64,000 bases of DNA from Negativicoccus succinicivorans. GTDB taxonomy: Bacteria; Bacillota; Negativicutes; Veillonellales; Negativicoccaceae. Where the stretch lies: the NCBI RefSeq assembly GCF_018372215.1, contig NZ_JAHAJN010000007.1, forward strand, positions 1-64,000, given 5' to 3'. Position numbers and translations under genes: made by a program. Under the pieces are notes generated by a model. That model was given only the letters and a program-made list of their open reading frames with translations, was not told where the DNA came from and searched no databases. The first letter of the stretch is position 1; every line of letters starts with the position of its first letter. Shown piece after piece: positions 8,362 through 17,620 of this stretch.

Positions 8362-9966
8362 TTATTTTGATTCTTCTTCCATCGCCTGAATGAATCCGTA
8401 AAACAGCGGATGCGGATTATTCGGACGCGATTTGAATTCCGGATGGAACTGCACGGCGACAAAGAAGGGATGATCTTTGACTTCGACAATTTCCACCAGA
8501 CGTTCATCGGGACTGGTGCCGGCGAGAATTAAACCGGCGTCGGTCAGTTGCTTACGATACGCGTTGTTGAATTCGTAACGGTGGCGATGGCGCTCATACA
8601 CCAATTCTTCCCCGTAAAGTTCGCGGGAACGCGTGCCGTCGACCAACTTGCAGGGGTACAGACCCAAGCGCATGGTGCCGCCTTTATCCTCAATATCGAC
8701 CTGATCGGGCATCAGGTCAATGACCGGATGTGCAGCGTCGGTATCAAATTCGCTCGAGATCGCATCTTCAATGCCGCAGACGTTGCGGGCGAATTCCATC
8801 ACAGCGCACTGCATGCCGAGGCATAAACCGAGGTAAGGTATTTTATGTTCGCGGGCGAAACGGATCGTGCGGATTTTACCTTCTACGCCGCGGGAACCGA
8901 AACCGCCGGGGACGACGATACCGTCAACACCATCAAAGAGCGGTGCGAGATCATCGGCTGATTCAATCTCTTCCGAATCGATCCAGCGAATGTTGACTTT
9001 GCGGTTAAACGCATAGCCGGCATGATCGAGCGACTCGACGACGGAAAGATACGCATCGTGGAGCGAAACGTATTTGCCGACGAGCGCCACTTCCAGCTCA
9101 CCCTGCGGGTGGAGCATGCGATCGACCATATGCTCCCAATCGCTCATGTCGAGCGGCTTGTCTTCCAGCTGTAATTTTCGCAGAACGATTTTATCCAAAC
9201 CTTCATGCTGCATCATCAAAGGTACTTCGTAAATGCTTTGCGCGGTACGGTTTTCAATGATCGCGTCGACATCGACGTCGCAGAATAACGCGATCTTTTC
9301 TTTCATTTCCTGCGAGATCGGATATTCGCTGCGGCAGACGATGATATCCGGCTGGATGCCGATACTGCGCATTTCTTTTACGCTGTGCTGCGTCGGTTTA
9401 GTTTTCAATTCGCCGGAAGCGGAGATGTACGGCAGAAGCGTCACATGAATATACAGAACGTTTTCTTTGCCGATATCTTTTTTCACCTGGCGAATCGCTT
9501 CCAAAAACGGTTGGCTTTCGATATCGCCGACCGTGCCGCCGATTTCGGTGATGACTACGTCGGCATTGACTTCCTGACCGACGCGGAACACCTGTTCTTT
9601 GATCGCGTTCGTCACATGCGGAATGACCTGAACGGTCCCGCCCAGATAATCGCCTTTACGTTCCCGCGAAATGACGGTTTGATAAATGCGGCCGCTTGTT
9701 ACGTTGGAACGCTGACTTAAGTTGATATCGATAAAGCGTTCGTAATGACCGAGGTCGAGATCCGTTTCTGCGCCGTCATCGGTTACGAAGACTTCACCGT
9801 GCTGGTACGGGCTCATCGTGCCGGGGTCGATATTTAAATACGGATCGAATTTTTGGATCGTGACCCGATAGCCTCGGTTTTTCAGTAAACGGCCGAGTGA
9901 TGCGGCGGTGATACCCTTACCGAGCGAAGAAACGACACCGCCCGTAACAAATATGTACTTAGTCAT
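8362..9966 (-). CDS. pyrG: CTP synthase
   Basis: The 534-residue protein has the normal length of CTP synthase, which converts UTP to CTP with ATP and glutamine. The N-terminal synthase domain starts KYIFVTGGVVSSLGKG (P-loop) and includes the DPYLNIDPGTMSPYQHGEV motif. The C-terminal class I glutaminase domain has the nucleophile elbow GLCLGMQ (Cys near residue 380) and the FHPEF His-Glu pair. Start ATG at 9966 has AAGGAGGA upstream; an in-frame start at 10002 would lie inside argS. It lies 10 bases after argS in the same operon. Confidence 0.97.
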   Translation of the reverse strand: MTKYIFVTGGVVSSLGKGITAASLGRLLKNRGYRVTIQKFDPYLNIDPGTMSPYQHGEVFVTDDGAETDLDLGHYERFIDINLSQRSNVTSGRIYQTVISRERKGDYLGGTVQVIPHVTNAIKEQVFRVGQEVNADVVITEIGGTVGDIESQPFLEAIRQVKKDIGKENVLYIHVTLLPYISASGELKTKPTQHSVKEMRSIGIQPDIIVCRSEYPISQEMKEKIALFCDVDVDAIIENRTAQSIYEVPLMMQHEGLDKIVLRKLQLEDKPLDMSDWEHMVDRMLHPQGELEVALVGKYVSLHDAYLSVVESLDHAGYAFNRKVNIRWIDSEEIESADDLAPLFDGVDGIVVPGGFGSRGVEGKIRTIRFAREHKIPYLGLCLGMQCAVMEFARNVCGIEDAISSEFDTDAAHPVIDLMPDQVDIEDKGGTMRLGLYPCKLVDGTRSRELYGEELVYERHRHRYEFNNAYRKQLTDAGLILAGTSPDERLVEIVEVKDHPFFVAVQFHPEFKSRPNNPHPLFYGFIQAMEEESK

Positions 9967-9976
9967 GCGTCCTCCT

Positions 9977-11638
9977 TTACATTTTTTCCGGCGCGCTGAC
10001 ACCGAGAATGGTTAAGCCGTGCCATAAAATATACTTGGTCGCTGTGATCAGTCCTAAACGCGCCTGTTGGCGTTCCGGGTCAATACCCAAAATGCGACAC
10101 TGTTTATAAAACGAATGGAACAGGCCGGCGAGCTCATAGAGATAGCGAGCCAGACGATGCGGCGCATGCGCAGCGGCCGCGTTCGCGATCATCTCGCGAT
10201 ACTCGCTCATCTGTTTAATCAGATCCAGCTCGGCGGGTTCCGTCAGCAAACTGAAATCGGCATGTTCCCAAGCGCCGTACGCGATCTGATTTTCCTCCGC
10301 CTGGCGGTAAATACTGTGAATGCGCGCGTAGGCGTATTGGATGTAGTACACAGGATTTTCATTGCTGTGCGATTTTGCCAAGTCGATGTCAAAGTCGAGC
10401 TGGCTGTCGAGCGAACGCATGATGAAGAAATACCGCGCCGCGTCGGCGCCGACTTCTTCGATCAGTTCGGCAAGCGTAATCGATTTGCCGGTACGTTTGC
10501 TCATCTTGACGACTTCGCCGCCGCGCAAGAGATTGACCATTTGCAAAAGCAAAATCTCGAGTTTATCCGGATCATAGCCGAGTGCCGTGAGCGCCGCTTT
10601 GACGCGCGCGACATAACCGTGATGGTCGGCGCCCCAGATGTTGATCATCTGCGTGAAACCGCGTTCATATTTGTTGCGGTGGTACGCGATATCGGCGGCG
10701 AAATACGTGCCGACGCCGTTGGCGCGTATGACAACGCGATCTTTATCATCGCCGTACTCAGTGGTGTTCAGCCACAGCGCGCCTTCTTTTTCATACAGCT
10801 TGCCGCGCGCTTTCAGTTCGGCGCACGCCGTTTCGATCGCTTCCGGATGCAAGGTGCGTTCGCTGAACCACTGGTCGAATTCCACATGGAAATCCGCCAA
10901 ATCTTTGCGCAAACGTTTGAGTTTCGCGTTCAGCGCCCGCTCTTTGAAAATCGCGAGGCGTTCGGCGGCGGGCATGGTCAAGTATTTGTCGCCATCCTCA
11001 TCAATGATCGTCTGCGCGGTCGTAATGATGTCGCGGCCGTGGTAACCGTCCTCCGGAAATTCGACCGTTTCACCCAAGAGTTCACGGTAACGCGCATCGA
11101 CCGATTTCGCGAGATTGTCGATTTGGTTGCCCGCGTCGTTGATGTAGTACTCCGCCTGCGTCGGGTAGCCGGCGGCGCGCAGCAGGTTCACCAGCGCACT
11201 GCCGAACGCCGCGCCGCGGCCGTGACCGATATGGAGCGGTCCGGTGGGGTTGGCGCTGACGTATTCGACTTGAATGTATTCGTCGCTTTTTTCCGGCAGG
11301 TTGCCGTAGTCATTACCCTTGCGCAAAATTTCTTTTAAAATATCGTAGACTGCGTCGTTTTTCAAAAATAAATTGATAAAACCGGCGCCGGCGATTTCCG
11401 CGCGTTCAATCAGCGGGGAGTCGAGCTCCGCCAGAATCGCGTCCGCAATTTGCCGCGGCGCGCGCCGTGCGATTTTCGCCGATTGCATGGCGAGATTGGT
11501 GGCAAAATCGCCGAATTCTTTTTGTGGCGGCTGTTCCAGAAAAGGTTCGGGGTAGTCGCCGGCGGGAAGTGTTCCCTTAGTGACGGCCGCTTTGACCGCG
11601 TCGGTAAGCGCCGCACCAATTTCCGTCCGTAAATCCAT
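9977..11638 (-). CDS. argS: Arginine--tRNA ligase
   Basis: The 553-residue class I synthetase attaches Arg to tRNA-Arg. Visible are the N-terminal Arg-S additional domain, the HIGH-type motif GPLHIGHGRGAAFG (around residue 133), the KMSKS-like MSKRTGKSITL (around residue 376) and the C-terminal DALR anticodon-binding domain (ending with ILGVSAPEKM). The ATG overlaps the stop of the upstream ywiB-like gene by one base, indicating translational coupling. Confidence 0.97.
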   Translation of the reverse strand: MDLRTEIGAALTDAVKAAVTKGTLPAGDYPEPFLEQPPQKEFGDFATNLAMQSAKIARRAPRQIADAILAELDSPLIERAEIAGAGFINLFLKNDAVYDILKEILRKGNDYGNLPEKSDEYIQVEYVSANPTGPLHIGHGRGAAFGSALVNLLRAAGYPTQAEYYINDAGNQIDNLAKSVDARYRELLGETVEFPEDGYHGRDIITTAQTIIDEDGDKYLTMPAAERLAIFKERALNAKLKRLRKDLADFHVEFDQWFSERTLHPEAIETACAELKARGKLYEKEGALWLNTTEYGDDKDRVVIRANGVGTYFAADIAYHRNKYERGFTQMINIWGADHHGYVARVKAALTALGYDPDKLEILLLQMVNLLRGGEVVKMSKRTGKSITLAELIEEVGADAARYFFIMRSLDSQLDFDIDLAKSHSNENPVYYIQYAYARIHSIYRQAEENQIAYGAWEHADFSLLTEPAELDLIKQMSEYREMIANAAAAHAPHRLARYLYELAGLFHSFYKQCRILGIDPERQQARLGLITATKYILWHGLTILGVSAPEKM

Positions 11639-12066
11639 CAGTTCGTTCCGTCCTCTCGTGAGCGTATGATCAGTTCATTATAATTCGCATGGACGCCTTC
11701 CAGCGCGACGTCGTAACGGAGTGCAATTTCTCCCTCGCCGTTCGTGAGCGTATGCGTCAGCTCATGCGTGTACATCGTCAGCGTGACGTTGCCAAAGGGG
11801 GTCTCATACAGTGATTTTTGCGACGTTCCCGGCAAAAATTCCTGTTGCTGCGTGATCTTACCGTCGCGCATCAGCACGAGCGAATGCGGAAACAATTTTA
11901 ACGTTGTCCGCGTTCCCGTAAGTCCGGTCAGAGAAGATTCGTCGTAACACAAAATTTGCACGTCGCCTTGTTTTTCGTACGTGCCCTTTGTGGTCAGCTC
12001 AATACTTTCTTCCTGGCCGTTCTCATCGCGTTGCAGCGTGTTCACGGTAATAATGACCGCCTTCAT
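11638..12066 (-). CDS. DUF1934 (YwiB-like) family protein
   Basis: The 142-residue protein has alternating beta strands throughout, the pattern of the calycin-like DUF1934 family (YwiB in Bacillus). Its function is unknown. In Bacilli ywiB also lies beside argS, and the same order is kept here. ATG at 12066 with GGAGG six bases upstream is preferred over the GTG one codon earlier. Confidence 0.75.
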   Translation of the reverse strand: MKAVIITVNTLQRDENGQEESIELTTKGTYEKQGDVQILCYDESSLTGLTGTRTTLKLFPHSLVLMRDGKITQQQEFLPGTSQKSLYETPFGNVTLTMYTHELTHTLTNGEGEIALRYDVALEGVHANYNELIIRSREDGTN

Positions 12067-12142
12067 CACGCACCTCCGTAATATTAACTATATAATTCTA
12101 TCATTTATAAGGGAAAAAATCTATGACGTCGGCATCAGAAAA

Positions 12143-12169
12143 CCGTCTCCGAAGAGACGGCTGTTTTTT
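12143..12169. terminator. Hairpin terminator between dedA and ywiB-like gene
   Basis: CCGTCTC-CGAA-GAGACGG. On the minus strand the loop is a stable TTCG tetraloop followed by four T, which would end dedA transcription. On the plus strand six T follow, but no plus-strand gene reads into it. Confidence 0.65.
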
Positions 12170-12314
12170 ATAAAAGAATGGCGCGAGACGTCAAGTTGAC
12201 CGTGTTTCGGGCGGTCGTCAATTATTTTTCTCGCAAATCTCGCGGATCGTTATTCTTGCGCAAAATCAATAAATGAAAATGCGGCAACCGGCAACATGCG
12301 CGACAAATTAATCT

Positions 12315-12938
12315 TTATTTGTCGCCATGGGAGCGGTTTGCGTTTTGCGAATTTTGGGAGCGACGTTTGCGCAGGTAATGATAATAGGCGTAGGCGAGGG
12401 CGGCCACGACGACGGAGCCGATAAACAGTTCCATGTCGTAGGTCAGAAGGTCTTCCCAATGCTCGCCCAGTTGGAACCCGAGCCAAACGAGGAGCATCGT
12501 CCAGGGAATCGTGCCGATCACGGTATACCAGATGAAGGGTTTGAGCGGATAGCGAGCCATTCCGGCGGGCAGCGAAATAAATGTGCGTATGCCCGGTAAC
12601 AGACGGCCGGTCAAAACGGCAATGCCGCCGTAGCGGGCAAACCAATCATCCGCCGAAGAAAGTTTCGTTTGCGAGAGAAAAAAGAGATGTTTATGTTTTT
12701 GTAAGAAAGGACGGCCGCCGTAGTAACCGATAGCGTACGACAGCAGCGATCCCACCAGTCCCGCCGCGACGCCGACCACGCAGGCGAGCGTGTAGGTGAA
12801 AGTGCCGCGATGTACGAGATAACCGGCGAAGCCTAGAACGACTTCGCTCGGGATCGGGATATTCATATTTTCCGCAACCATGGTTAAAAACAGCGCCCAG
12901 TAGCCGTAATCTTCCATGAAAAGATAAAGCCAATCCAT
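12315..12938 (-). CDS. DedA family membrane protein
   Basis: The 207-residue protein has about five hydrophobic segments and DedA/VTT-domain motifs: ENMNIPIPSEVVLGFAGYL near residue 25, a GxxxGxxxxYxxGYYGGR segment, and the conserved FxGRLLPGIRTFISLPAGMARY near residue 110. DedA proteins are implicated in undecaprenyl-phosphate or phospholipid translocation and in membrane homeostasis; the exact substrate here is unknown. RBS GGAAGGAGTCCGT precedes the ATG. The C-terminal tail is basic and hydrophilic. Confidence 0.88.
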   Translation of the reverse strand: MDWLYLFMEDYGYWALFLTMVAENMNIPIPSEVVLGFAGYLVHRGTFTYTLACVVGVAAGLVGSLLSYAIGYYGGRPFLQKHKHLFFLSQTKLSSADDWFARYGGIAVLTGRLLPGIRTFISLPAGMARYPLKPFIWYTVIGTIPWTMLLVWLGFQLGEHWEDLLTYDMELFIGSVVVAALAYAYYHYLRKRRSQNSQNANRSHGDK

Positions 12939-13057
12939 ACGGACTCCTTCCGTGATTTATTTATCTGCAAGCGCATTGCGCGTAAACAACATGGTAACGT
13001 CTGTCATACCGAAAGACGCGTATCGTATAAATTTGATTATAACGGCAGCCTTCCGTC

Positions 13058-13086
13058 TTGACAAGGCAGGTGATTATCTCTATAAT
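13058..13086 (+). promoter_or_regulatory. Strong sigma-A promoter of S-component gene
   Basis: TTGACA (13058-13063), 17-base spacer, TATAAT (13081-13086). The leader of about 85 bases holds a small hairpin GCTTGC-ATGG-GCAAGC (13104-13119), but no riboswitch class could be assigned. Confidence 0.8.
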
Positions 13087-13178
13087 GCTTTTAATTTACG
13101 GCGGCTTGCATGGGCAAGCGCAATATACGGTTCTGGTAACGACTTATATCCCTAAAGGAATAAGAACGGAGGAACAAG

Positions 13179-13901
13179 ATGGAAAATTGGCAAAAAGATC
13201 CGGCGGCGGACAAGCCGCGCACGACGGAAGCAACATCACCGATTAATGATTTGCAGGCGGATTCGCAAGTAGCGGAGCGGCCCGCGGACGAACGTCCGAG
13301 CGTAGCGCCGCCGACGAAGCGTCCGTTTATGACGGTACGGCAGCTTGTGATCACCGGCCTTTTAGGCGGTATTACCGCGTTGCTCGGTTTGACGGGCTAC
13401 GGTTTTATTCACCTCATTTATATGAAAGCGACCATTCTGCATATTCCGACGATTATCGGCGGCATTGTGGAAGGACCGCGCGTCGGCATGATGACAGGTT
13501 TGATTTTCGGTTGCTTCAGCTTATTCCAAAATATTGTGGCGCCGACGCTGATGAGTATCGTGTTTTTGAACCCGCTCATTTCGGTCTTGCCGCGCGTGCT
13601 GCTCGGTTTGATCGCGTACCTCGTGTACCGCGCCATGCCGGGAGCGCAGGCCGTTAAAATCGCGGTGTCCGCGTTGGTGACATCGATGATGAATACGATC
13701 TTGGTCATGGGCCTGACGTATATTTTGTACGCCAAAGAATTCGCGGAAATGCGTCATGTTCCGCTCGATCAGGTAGTTAATATTATCATTGGCATTTGCA
13801 TCGCTAACGGCATTCCGGAAGCGATCGGCGCGGCCGTGATTGTCACGCCGATCGTGTTGGTACTGCTCAAAACGCGCAAGCCGAATTGCCGGCAAGCGTA
13901 A
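13179..13901 (+). CDS. ECF transporter S component (PF12822-type)
   Basis: The 240-residue protein has a hydrophilic N-terminal tail of about 50 residues rich in Asp, Glu and Pro, then about six membrane segments. The core contains ILHIPTIIGGIVEGPRVGMM followed by a Phe-rich loop and NPLISVLPRVLLG, as in S components for pantothenate and related vitamins. The substrate cannot be fixed. No ECF ATPase or EcfT gene is adjacent, so it would use a shared module. RBS GGAGGAACAAG precedes the ATG. The long charged N-terminal extension is unusual for an S component. Confidence 0.75.
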   Translation: MENWQKDPAADKPRTTEATSPINDLQADSQVAERPADERPSVAPPTKRPFMTVRQLVITGLLGGITALLGLTGYGFIHLIYMKATILHIPTIIGGIVEGPRVGMMTGLIFGCFSLFQNIVAPTLMSIVFLNPLISVLPRVLLGLIAYLVYRAMPGAQAVKIAVSALVTSMMNTILVMGLTYILYAKEFAEMRHVPLDQVVNIIIGICIANGIPEAIGAAVIVTPIVLVLLKTRKPNCRQA

Positions 13902-13914
13902 TATTTGCGACATA

Positions 13915-13944
13915 AAAAAGCATCGCCATATGGCGATGCTTTTT
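13915..13944. terminator. Bidirectional terminator
   Basis: AAAAAGCATCGCC-ATAT-GGCGATGCTTTTT between the convergent S-component gene and pepT. Confidence 0.85.
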
Positions 13945-13951
13945 GTTTGCG

Positions 13952-15211
13952 TTATTTTTTCGCGTCTTCCTGAACGAGATCGATAATGGTGCGAACCATT
14001 TCCGACGATTTCACTAAGGAATTAAGCGGTAAATATTCATATACCGAGTGGAAATTATGACCGCCGGTGAAGAAGTTCGGCGTGAAAATGCCTTGCGAGG
14101 ACAGGTACGAACCGTCGGTGCCGCCGCGCATCGAAAGCGTTTTCGGCGTGATGCCGAGGCGTTCCATCGCGGTGTAAATATGATCGACGGCGAATTCGTT
14201 TGCCGGTGTTTTCGCGTCTTTAATATTGGCGTAGACATCTTCCATCGAAAGCTCGATTGTCGCGCGCGGATACCGTTCTTTTAAGAAGGCGACCGCTTTT
14301 TCGATGTAATCTTTATAGCCGAGGTAACGATCACGATGATGATCGCGGATGTTGAGCTCGACGCTCGCGTTCGACTGGTTGCCCGAAATGCCCTGCACCC
14401 AGATGTAACCGTCGGTGCCGTCCGTGTTTTCCGGCGTTTTCAAGCGATCAAAATACTGCACGAAATCGCAGGCGATCAATACCGGATTGACCATGTTGCC
14501 TTTGGCGGACATCGGGTGCGCGGCGATGCCTTGGATGGTGATCACGGCGCTGCCGGCGTTAAACGTTTCGTAAACGACTTCGCCGATTTCGCAGCAGTCG
14601 AGCGTGTACGCGAAGTCGACGGGAAAACGGTCGAGCTCCATTTTTTTACTGCCGCGCAAACCGGTTTCTTCATCCGGCACGAACGCCAGGTAAATTTCAC
14701 CGTGCGGCGCGCCGCTTTTCACCAGCTCGGTGATCGCGCCCATGACCGCGGCGACGCCCGCTTTGTCATCGGAGCCGAGCACGGAGTGGCCGGTCGTCGT
14801 CACAATCGTGTCGCCGACGTAATTTTTCAACGCGGTTTCCGTTTCCGGATCGAGCACGAGATTTTTTTCTTTGTTGAGCGTAATGACGCCGCCGTCATAA
14901 TTTTCCACGACTTGCGGAGAAATTTTCGGATCGAGCTGCACGTCTACCGTATCGACGTGGGTACAAAAACCGATGACCGGCGTACCTTCCGGGGCGTCGG
15001 CGGTGGCGGCCAAACGCGCGGTCAGCACTGCGTGCTCGCTCACATGAATATCTTCCAAGCCCAGTTCTTTTAATTCCGTTTCCAACTCGCGTACCATGTC
15101 CCACTGCATTTTCGTGCTGGGGATTTCGCTGACGGTCGGATCGCTTTGGCTGGGGATAGCGATATAACGCAAGAAACGTTCCAGTAAAGATTCACGACTC
15201 ATGTATTCCAA
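13952..15211 (-). CDS. pepT: Peptidase T (tripeptide aminopeptidase)
   Basis: The 419-residue M20 metallopeptidase releases the N-terminal residue of tripeptides in the cytoplasm. Visible zinc-site motifs: FCTHVDTVD (His-x-Asp, about residue 83), VLGSDDKAGVAAVMG (bridging Asp), VPDEETGLRGS (catalytic Glu pair), DCCEIGE, and the late FFTGGHNFHSVYEYLPL His. The start is TTG at 15211, 8 bases after AGAGGAG; the ATG three codons later would be too far from that site. It forms an operon with the upstream AbgT transporter (29 bases apart), suggesting uptake and hydrolysis of small peptides or aminoacyl conjugates. Confidence 0.95.
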   Translation of the reverse strand: MEYMSRESLLERFLRYIAIPSQSDPTVSEIPSTKMQWDMVRELETELKELGLEDIHVSEHAVLTARLAATADAPEGTPVIGFCTHVDTVDVQLDPKISPQVVENYDGGVITLNKEKNLVLDPETETALKNYVGDTIVTTTGHSVLGSDDKAGVAAVMGAITELVKSGAPHGEIYLAFVPDEETGLRGSKKMELDRFPVDFAYTLDCCEIGEVVYETFNAGSAVITIQGIAAHPMSAKGNMVNPVLIACDFVQYFDRLKTPENTDGTDGYIWVQGISGNQSNASVELNIRDHHRDRYLGYKDYIEKAVAFLKERYPRATIELSMEDVYANIKDAKTPANEFAVDHIYTAMERLGITPKTLSMRGGTDGSYLSSQGIFTPNFFTGGHNFHSVYEYLPLNSLVKSSEMVRTIIDLVQEDAKK

Positions 15212-15240
15212 TTTCAGGACTCCTCTCTCTGATTAAGCGC

Positions 15241-16788
15241 TTACGGGCGCGGATATAAGTACGAAGCTTGCAGACCGAGCGGCAGGTCGAGACCCCAGAA
15301 CGCGTAGAGGACTATGGACAATGTCACCAGCAAGCCGATCGTATAAGGCAGCATCATGGAACTCAACGTGCCGATGCCGGCTTCCTTGACGTATTTTTGG
15401 CAGTACGTAATGATCAAAGGATAAAACGCGAACATCGGCGTGACGACGTTGACCGCCGAGTCGCTGACGCGGAACGCTACCTGAGTAAGCTCCGGAGCGA
15501 TACCGACACCCATCAGCATCGGGACGAAGATCGGCGCCAAGATGGCCCATTTCGCCGAAGCCGAAGTAATGATTAAATTCAACAGGCCGACGAAAATAAT
15601 AATTCCGCCGATCGTAAGCTGCGGCGGCATCGCCAGTGAACGCAGGAAGTCCGCGCCGGAAACGGCGAGCAGAACGCCGATCTGCGACGCGTTGAACGCG
15701 TACAGGAACTGCGCCGCGAAAAAGTAGAATACGATTAATTGAACGAGCGTATGCGTCATATCTTCCATCGCGGCGGTGACATCTTTCGGACTTTTGAATT
15801 TACCCGACATAATGCCGTAGATCAAACCGGTACCGCCGGCGATGACGAAGATCAACGAAACCAGGGACTGCATGACCGGCGCTTTAAAGCTTGCGATCGT
15901 GCCGTCCGGCGCGCGCCATACGGAATCCGGTGTGGACAGCGCCCAGAACAAACCGACCATGAACAAAATGAGGAAGGCGCTGGCGGCATAGAACGCGCGA
16001 TTTTCTTTCGCGGTGATCGGCTTGTTCGTTTCCGCTGCAATATCCGCATCGGTCGAAAGCGGATACATTTTCCACAGCCACGGCTCGACAATTTTTTCGG
16101 TGATGTACCAGCAGGCAGGGATGACGGCGAACGTCGCGGCGAACATATAGAAATAGTTACATAAAATGTTGACTTGATACGAAGGGTCGATAATCTGCGC
16201 AGCGCTTTGCGTGAAACCCTGGATAACGGGGTCGATCGCGCTCGGCGTGTAGTTGGCGGCAAACGCGCCGGCGATACCGGCGAACGATGCGGCGATACCG
16301 GCGAGCGGATGCTTGCCTACCGCGTAAAACATGTAGGCGGCAATCGGGATAATGATTACGTAACCGGTATCCGGACCGATATGGCTCAACATACCAGCCA
16401 AAATAATAATCGGCGAGAGCGCCGCTTTCGGCGTGACGGCGAGCAACTTGCGCAGCCCCGCGCGGATATAGCCGGAACCGTCGGCGATAGCGATGCCCAA
16501 TGTCGCTACGATAACCATGCCGAGCGGCGGGAAACCGGAGTAATTCGTGACCATCTTCGTCATCAATTTAACGAGTTGACTCGGCGTCAGCATGCTGATA
16601 ATACGAATCGGTTCTTTGGTGACCGGATTAATATACGAGAAGTTGATCGGCGACATCAGAGCCGAGATAACGCAGACAATCAAAAAGGCACCGATAAACA
16701 AAATCGTGATATCGGGAACGCGGTTGCCCACTCTCTCGATCCAGCCCAAAATTCCTTTGGGCCTTTCCGGCGCTACAGCAGTTTTCAT
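15241..16788 (-). CDS. AbgT family transporter
   Basis: The 515-residue protein has about 12-13 membrane segments and typical AbgT sequences: the WIERVGNRVPDITILF opening, SGFPPLGMVIVATLGIAIADGSGYI, the SHIGPDTGYVIIIP hairpin and NYTPSAIDPVIQGFT. AbgT proteins import p-aminobenzoyl-glutamate or export antimetabolites. The partnership with peptidase T fits import of a glutamyl conjugate or peptide, but is not proof. RBS AAGGATGGTGGATT precedes the ATG. A minus-strand TATAAT lies at 16848-16843. Confidence 0.9.
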   Translation of the reverse strand: MKTAVAPERPKGILGWIERVGNRVPDITILFIGAFLIVCVISALMSPINFSYINPVTKEPIRIISMLTPSQLVKLMTKMVTNYSGFPPLGMVIVATLGIAIADGSGYIRAGLRKLLAVTPKAALSPIIILAGMLSHIGPDTGYVIIIPIAAYMFYAVGKHPLAGIAASFAGIAGAFAANYTPSAIDPVIQGFTQSAAQIIDPSYQVNILCNYFYMFAATFAVIPACWYITEKIVEPWLWKMYPLSTDADIAAETNKPITAKENRAFYAASAFLILFMVGLFWALSTPDSVWRAPDGTIASFKAPVMQSLVSLIFVIAGGTGLIYGIMSGKFKSPKDVTAAMEDMTHTLVQLIVFYFFAAQFLYAFNASQIGVLLAVSGADFLRSLAMPPQLTIGGIIIFVGLLNLIITSASAKWAILAPIFVPMLMGVGIAPELTQVAFRVSDSAVNVVTPMFAFYPLIITYCQKYVKEAGIGTLSSMMLPYTIGLLVTLSIVLYAFWGLDLPLGLQASYLYPRP

Positions 16789-17113
16789 AATCCACCATCC
16801 TTAAAAACAATAAATAAAAATACAATTGTACATTAGTATAAGATTATATGGCATAAACCGCAATAGCAAACTTACGTCACGCGGCCTTCGTGCGCGCCAG
16901 ACAGCGCTTGCATGCACTGAGCGCAACGCGTTAAACACTTGTATTACGGGAAAGCAATCAAAATGTTAAAAAAATTAAACGTAAGCATACGAATTTGGCA
17001 AACGTCATTACAGCAGCTTCGCTTTTGATCACCGTTAAAAGCGGTTGTACGTGTCGTAAGATTGTAATTTTATGAAAAATCTTTTACAATGAATGCAAAT
17101 TGGAGTGCTGATT
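16789..17113. other. Intergenic region between divergent abgT-like gene and unknown gene
   Basis: About 325 bases. It holds the minus-strand -10 TATAAT (16848-16843) of the abgT-pepT operon with a weak TTTGCT 17 bases upstream, and the plus-strand promoter TTGTAA (17062-17067), 17 bases, TACAAT (17085-17090) for the next gene. Between them I see no gene or clear structure. Confidence 0.6.
17062..17090 (+). promoter_or_regulatory. Promoter of the small unknown gene
   Basis: TTGTAA (17062-17067), 17 bases, TACAAT (17085-17090). Confidence 0.6.
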
Positions 17114-17479
17114 ATGGATTATAAAAAGCGCCGGGTCACGTTAGACGGACGGCGGGAAACCATGTACATATTTGCCGCGCCTTTGGGACTTTTAAGCGAT
17201 GTGTTTGCCGTTGATGTACGCACGCAGGGGAATGCGATTCGCACGGCGATCAGTGAGGTGCTGGATTACGAGTACGACTCGTCTTTTTACAGCGGCGAGG
17301 CGTACCTGTTTTCCGTGTACCGGGATATTACATTGATCCAGCCGTTAGGCGCGGATGATTTGGCACAACCTTTGGAAGTGGACACGCAACGACTGTATAT
17401 TATGATCGGTGATTTTCTCAGCGACAACGGAGAACACGTGGTTCGTTCCGACTGGGAAACAGAAAAAGAACACGGTTAA
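17114..17479 (+). CDS. Hypothetical protein
   Basis: I do not recognise this 121-residue acidic protein. It starts MDYKKRRVTLDGRRETMYIF and appears cytoplasmic, with mixed alpha/beta character and no membrane segment or signal peptide. Start ATG at 17114 has TTGGAG upstream; an ATG at 17093 would fall before the predicted RNA start. The stop codon lies in the loop of its own terminator (17463-17492). It is transcribed alone, just ahead of murA. Confidence 0.7.
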   Translation: MDYKKRRVTLDGRRETMYIFAAPLGLLSDVFAVDVRTQGNAIRTAISEVLDYEYDSSFYSGEAYLFSVYRDITLIQPLGADDLAQPLEVDTQRLYIMIGDFLSDNGEHVVRSDWETEKEHG

Positions 17480-17492
17480 CCGTGTTCTTTTT
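17463..17492 (+). terminator. Terminator overlapping the stop codon of the unknown gene
   Basis: AAAAAGAACACGG-TTAA-CCGTGTTCTTTTT. The TAA stop (17477-17479) sits in the four-base loop. Confidence 0.85.
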
Positions 17493-17620
17493 ACATTTTC
17501 AAGCCGATTGAAATCGCATGGTATACTTGTTATTATATAAATATCTCGAATACACATATAAAAAAACGATTTTATTTTGCGATTTACGATGTAATATAAC
17601 CCCGATAGTGGAGGAACCAG

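Noticed and set aside
10067..11338. Long plus-strand frame of 423 codons opposite argS
   Set aside because: It is antisense to a clear argS gene, has no family features and reflects codon bias on the other strand.
13087..13178. preQ1 or folate riboswitch in the leader of the S-component gene
   Set aside because: There is a small hairpin and some resemblance to GGTTC, but the required pseudoknot partners were not found.
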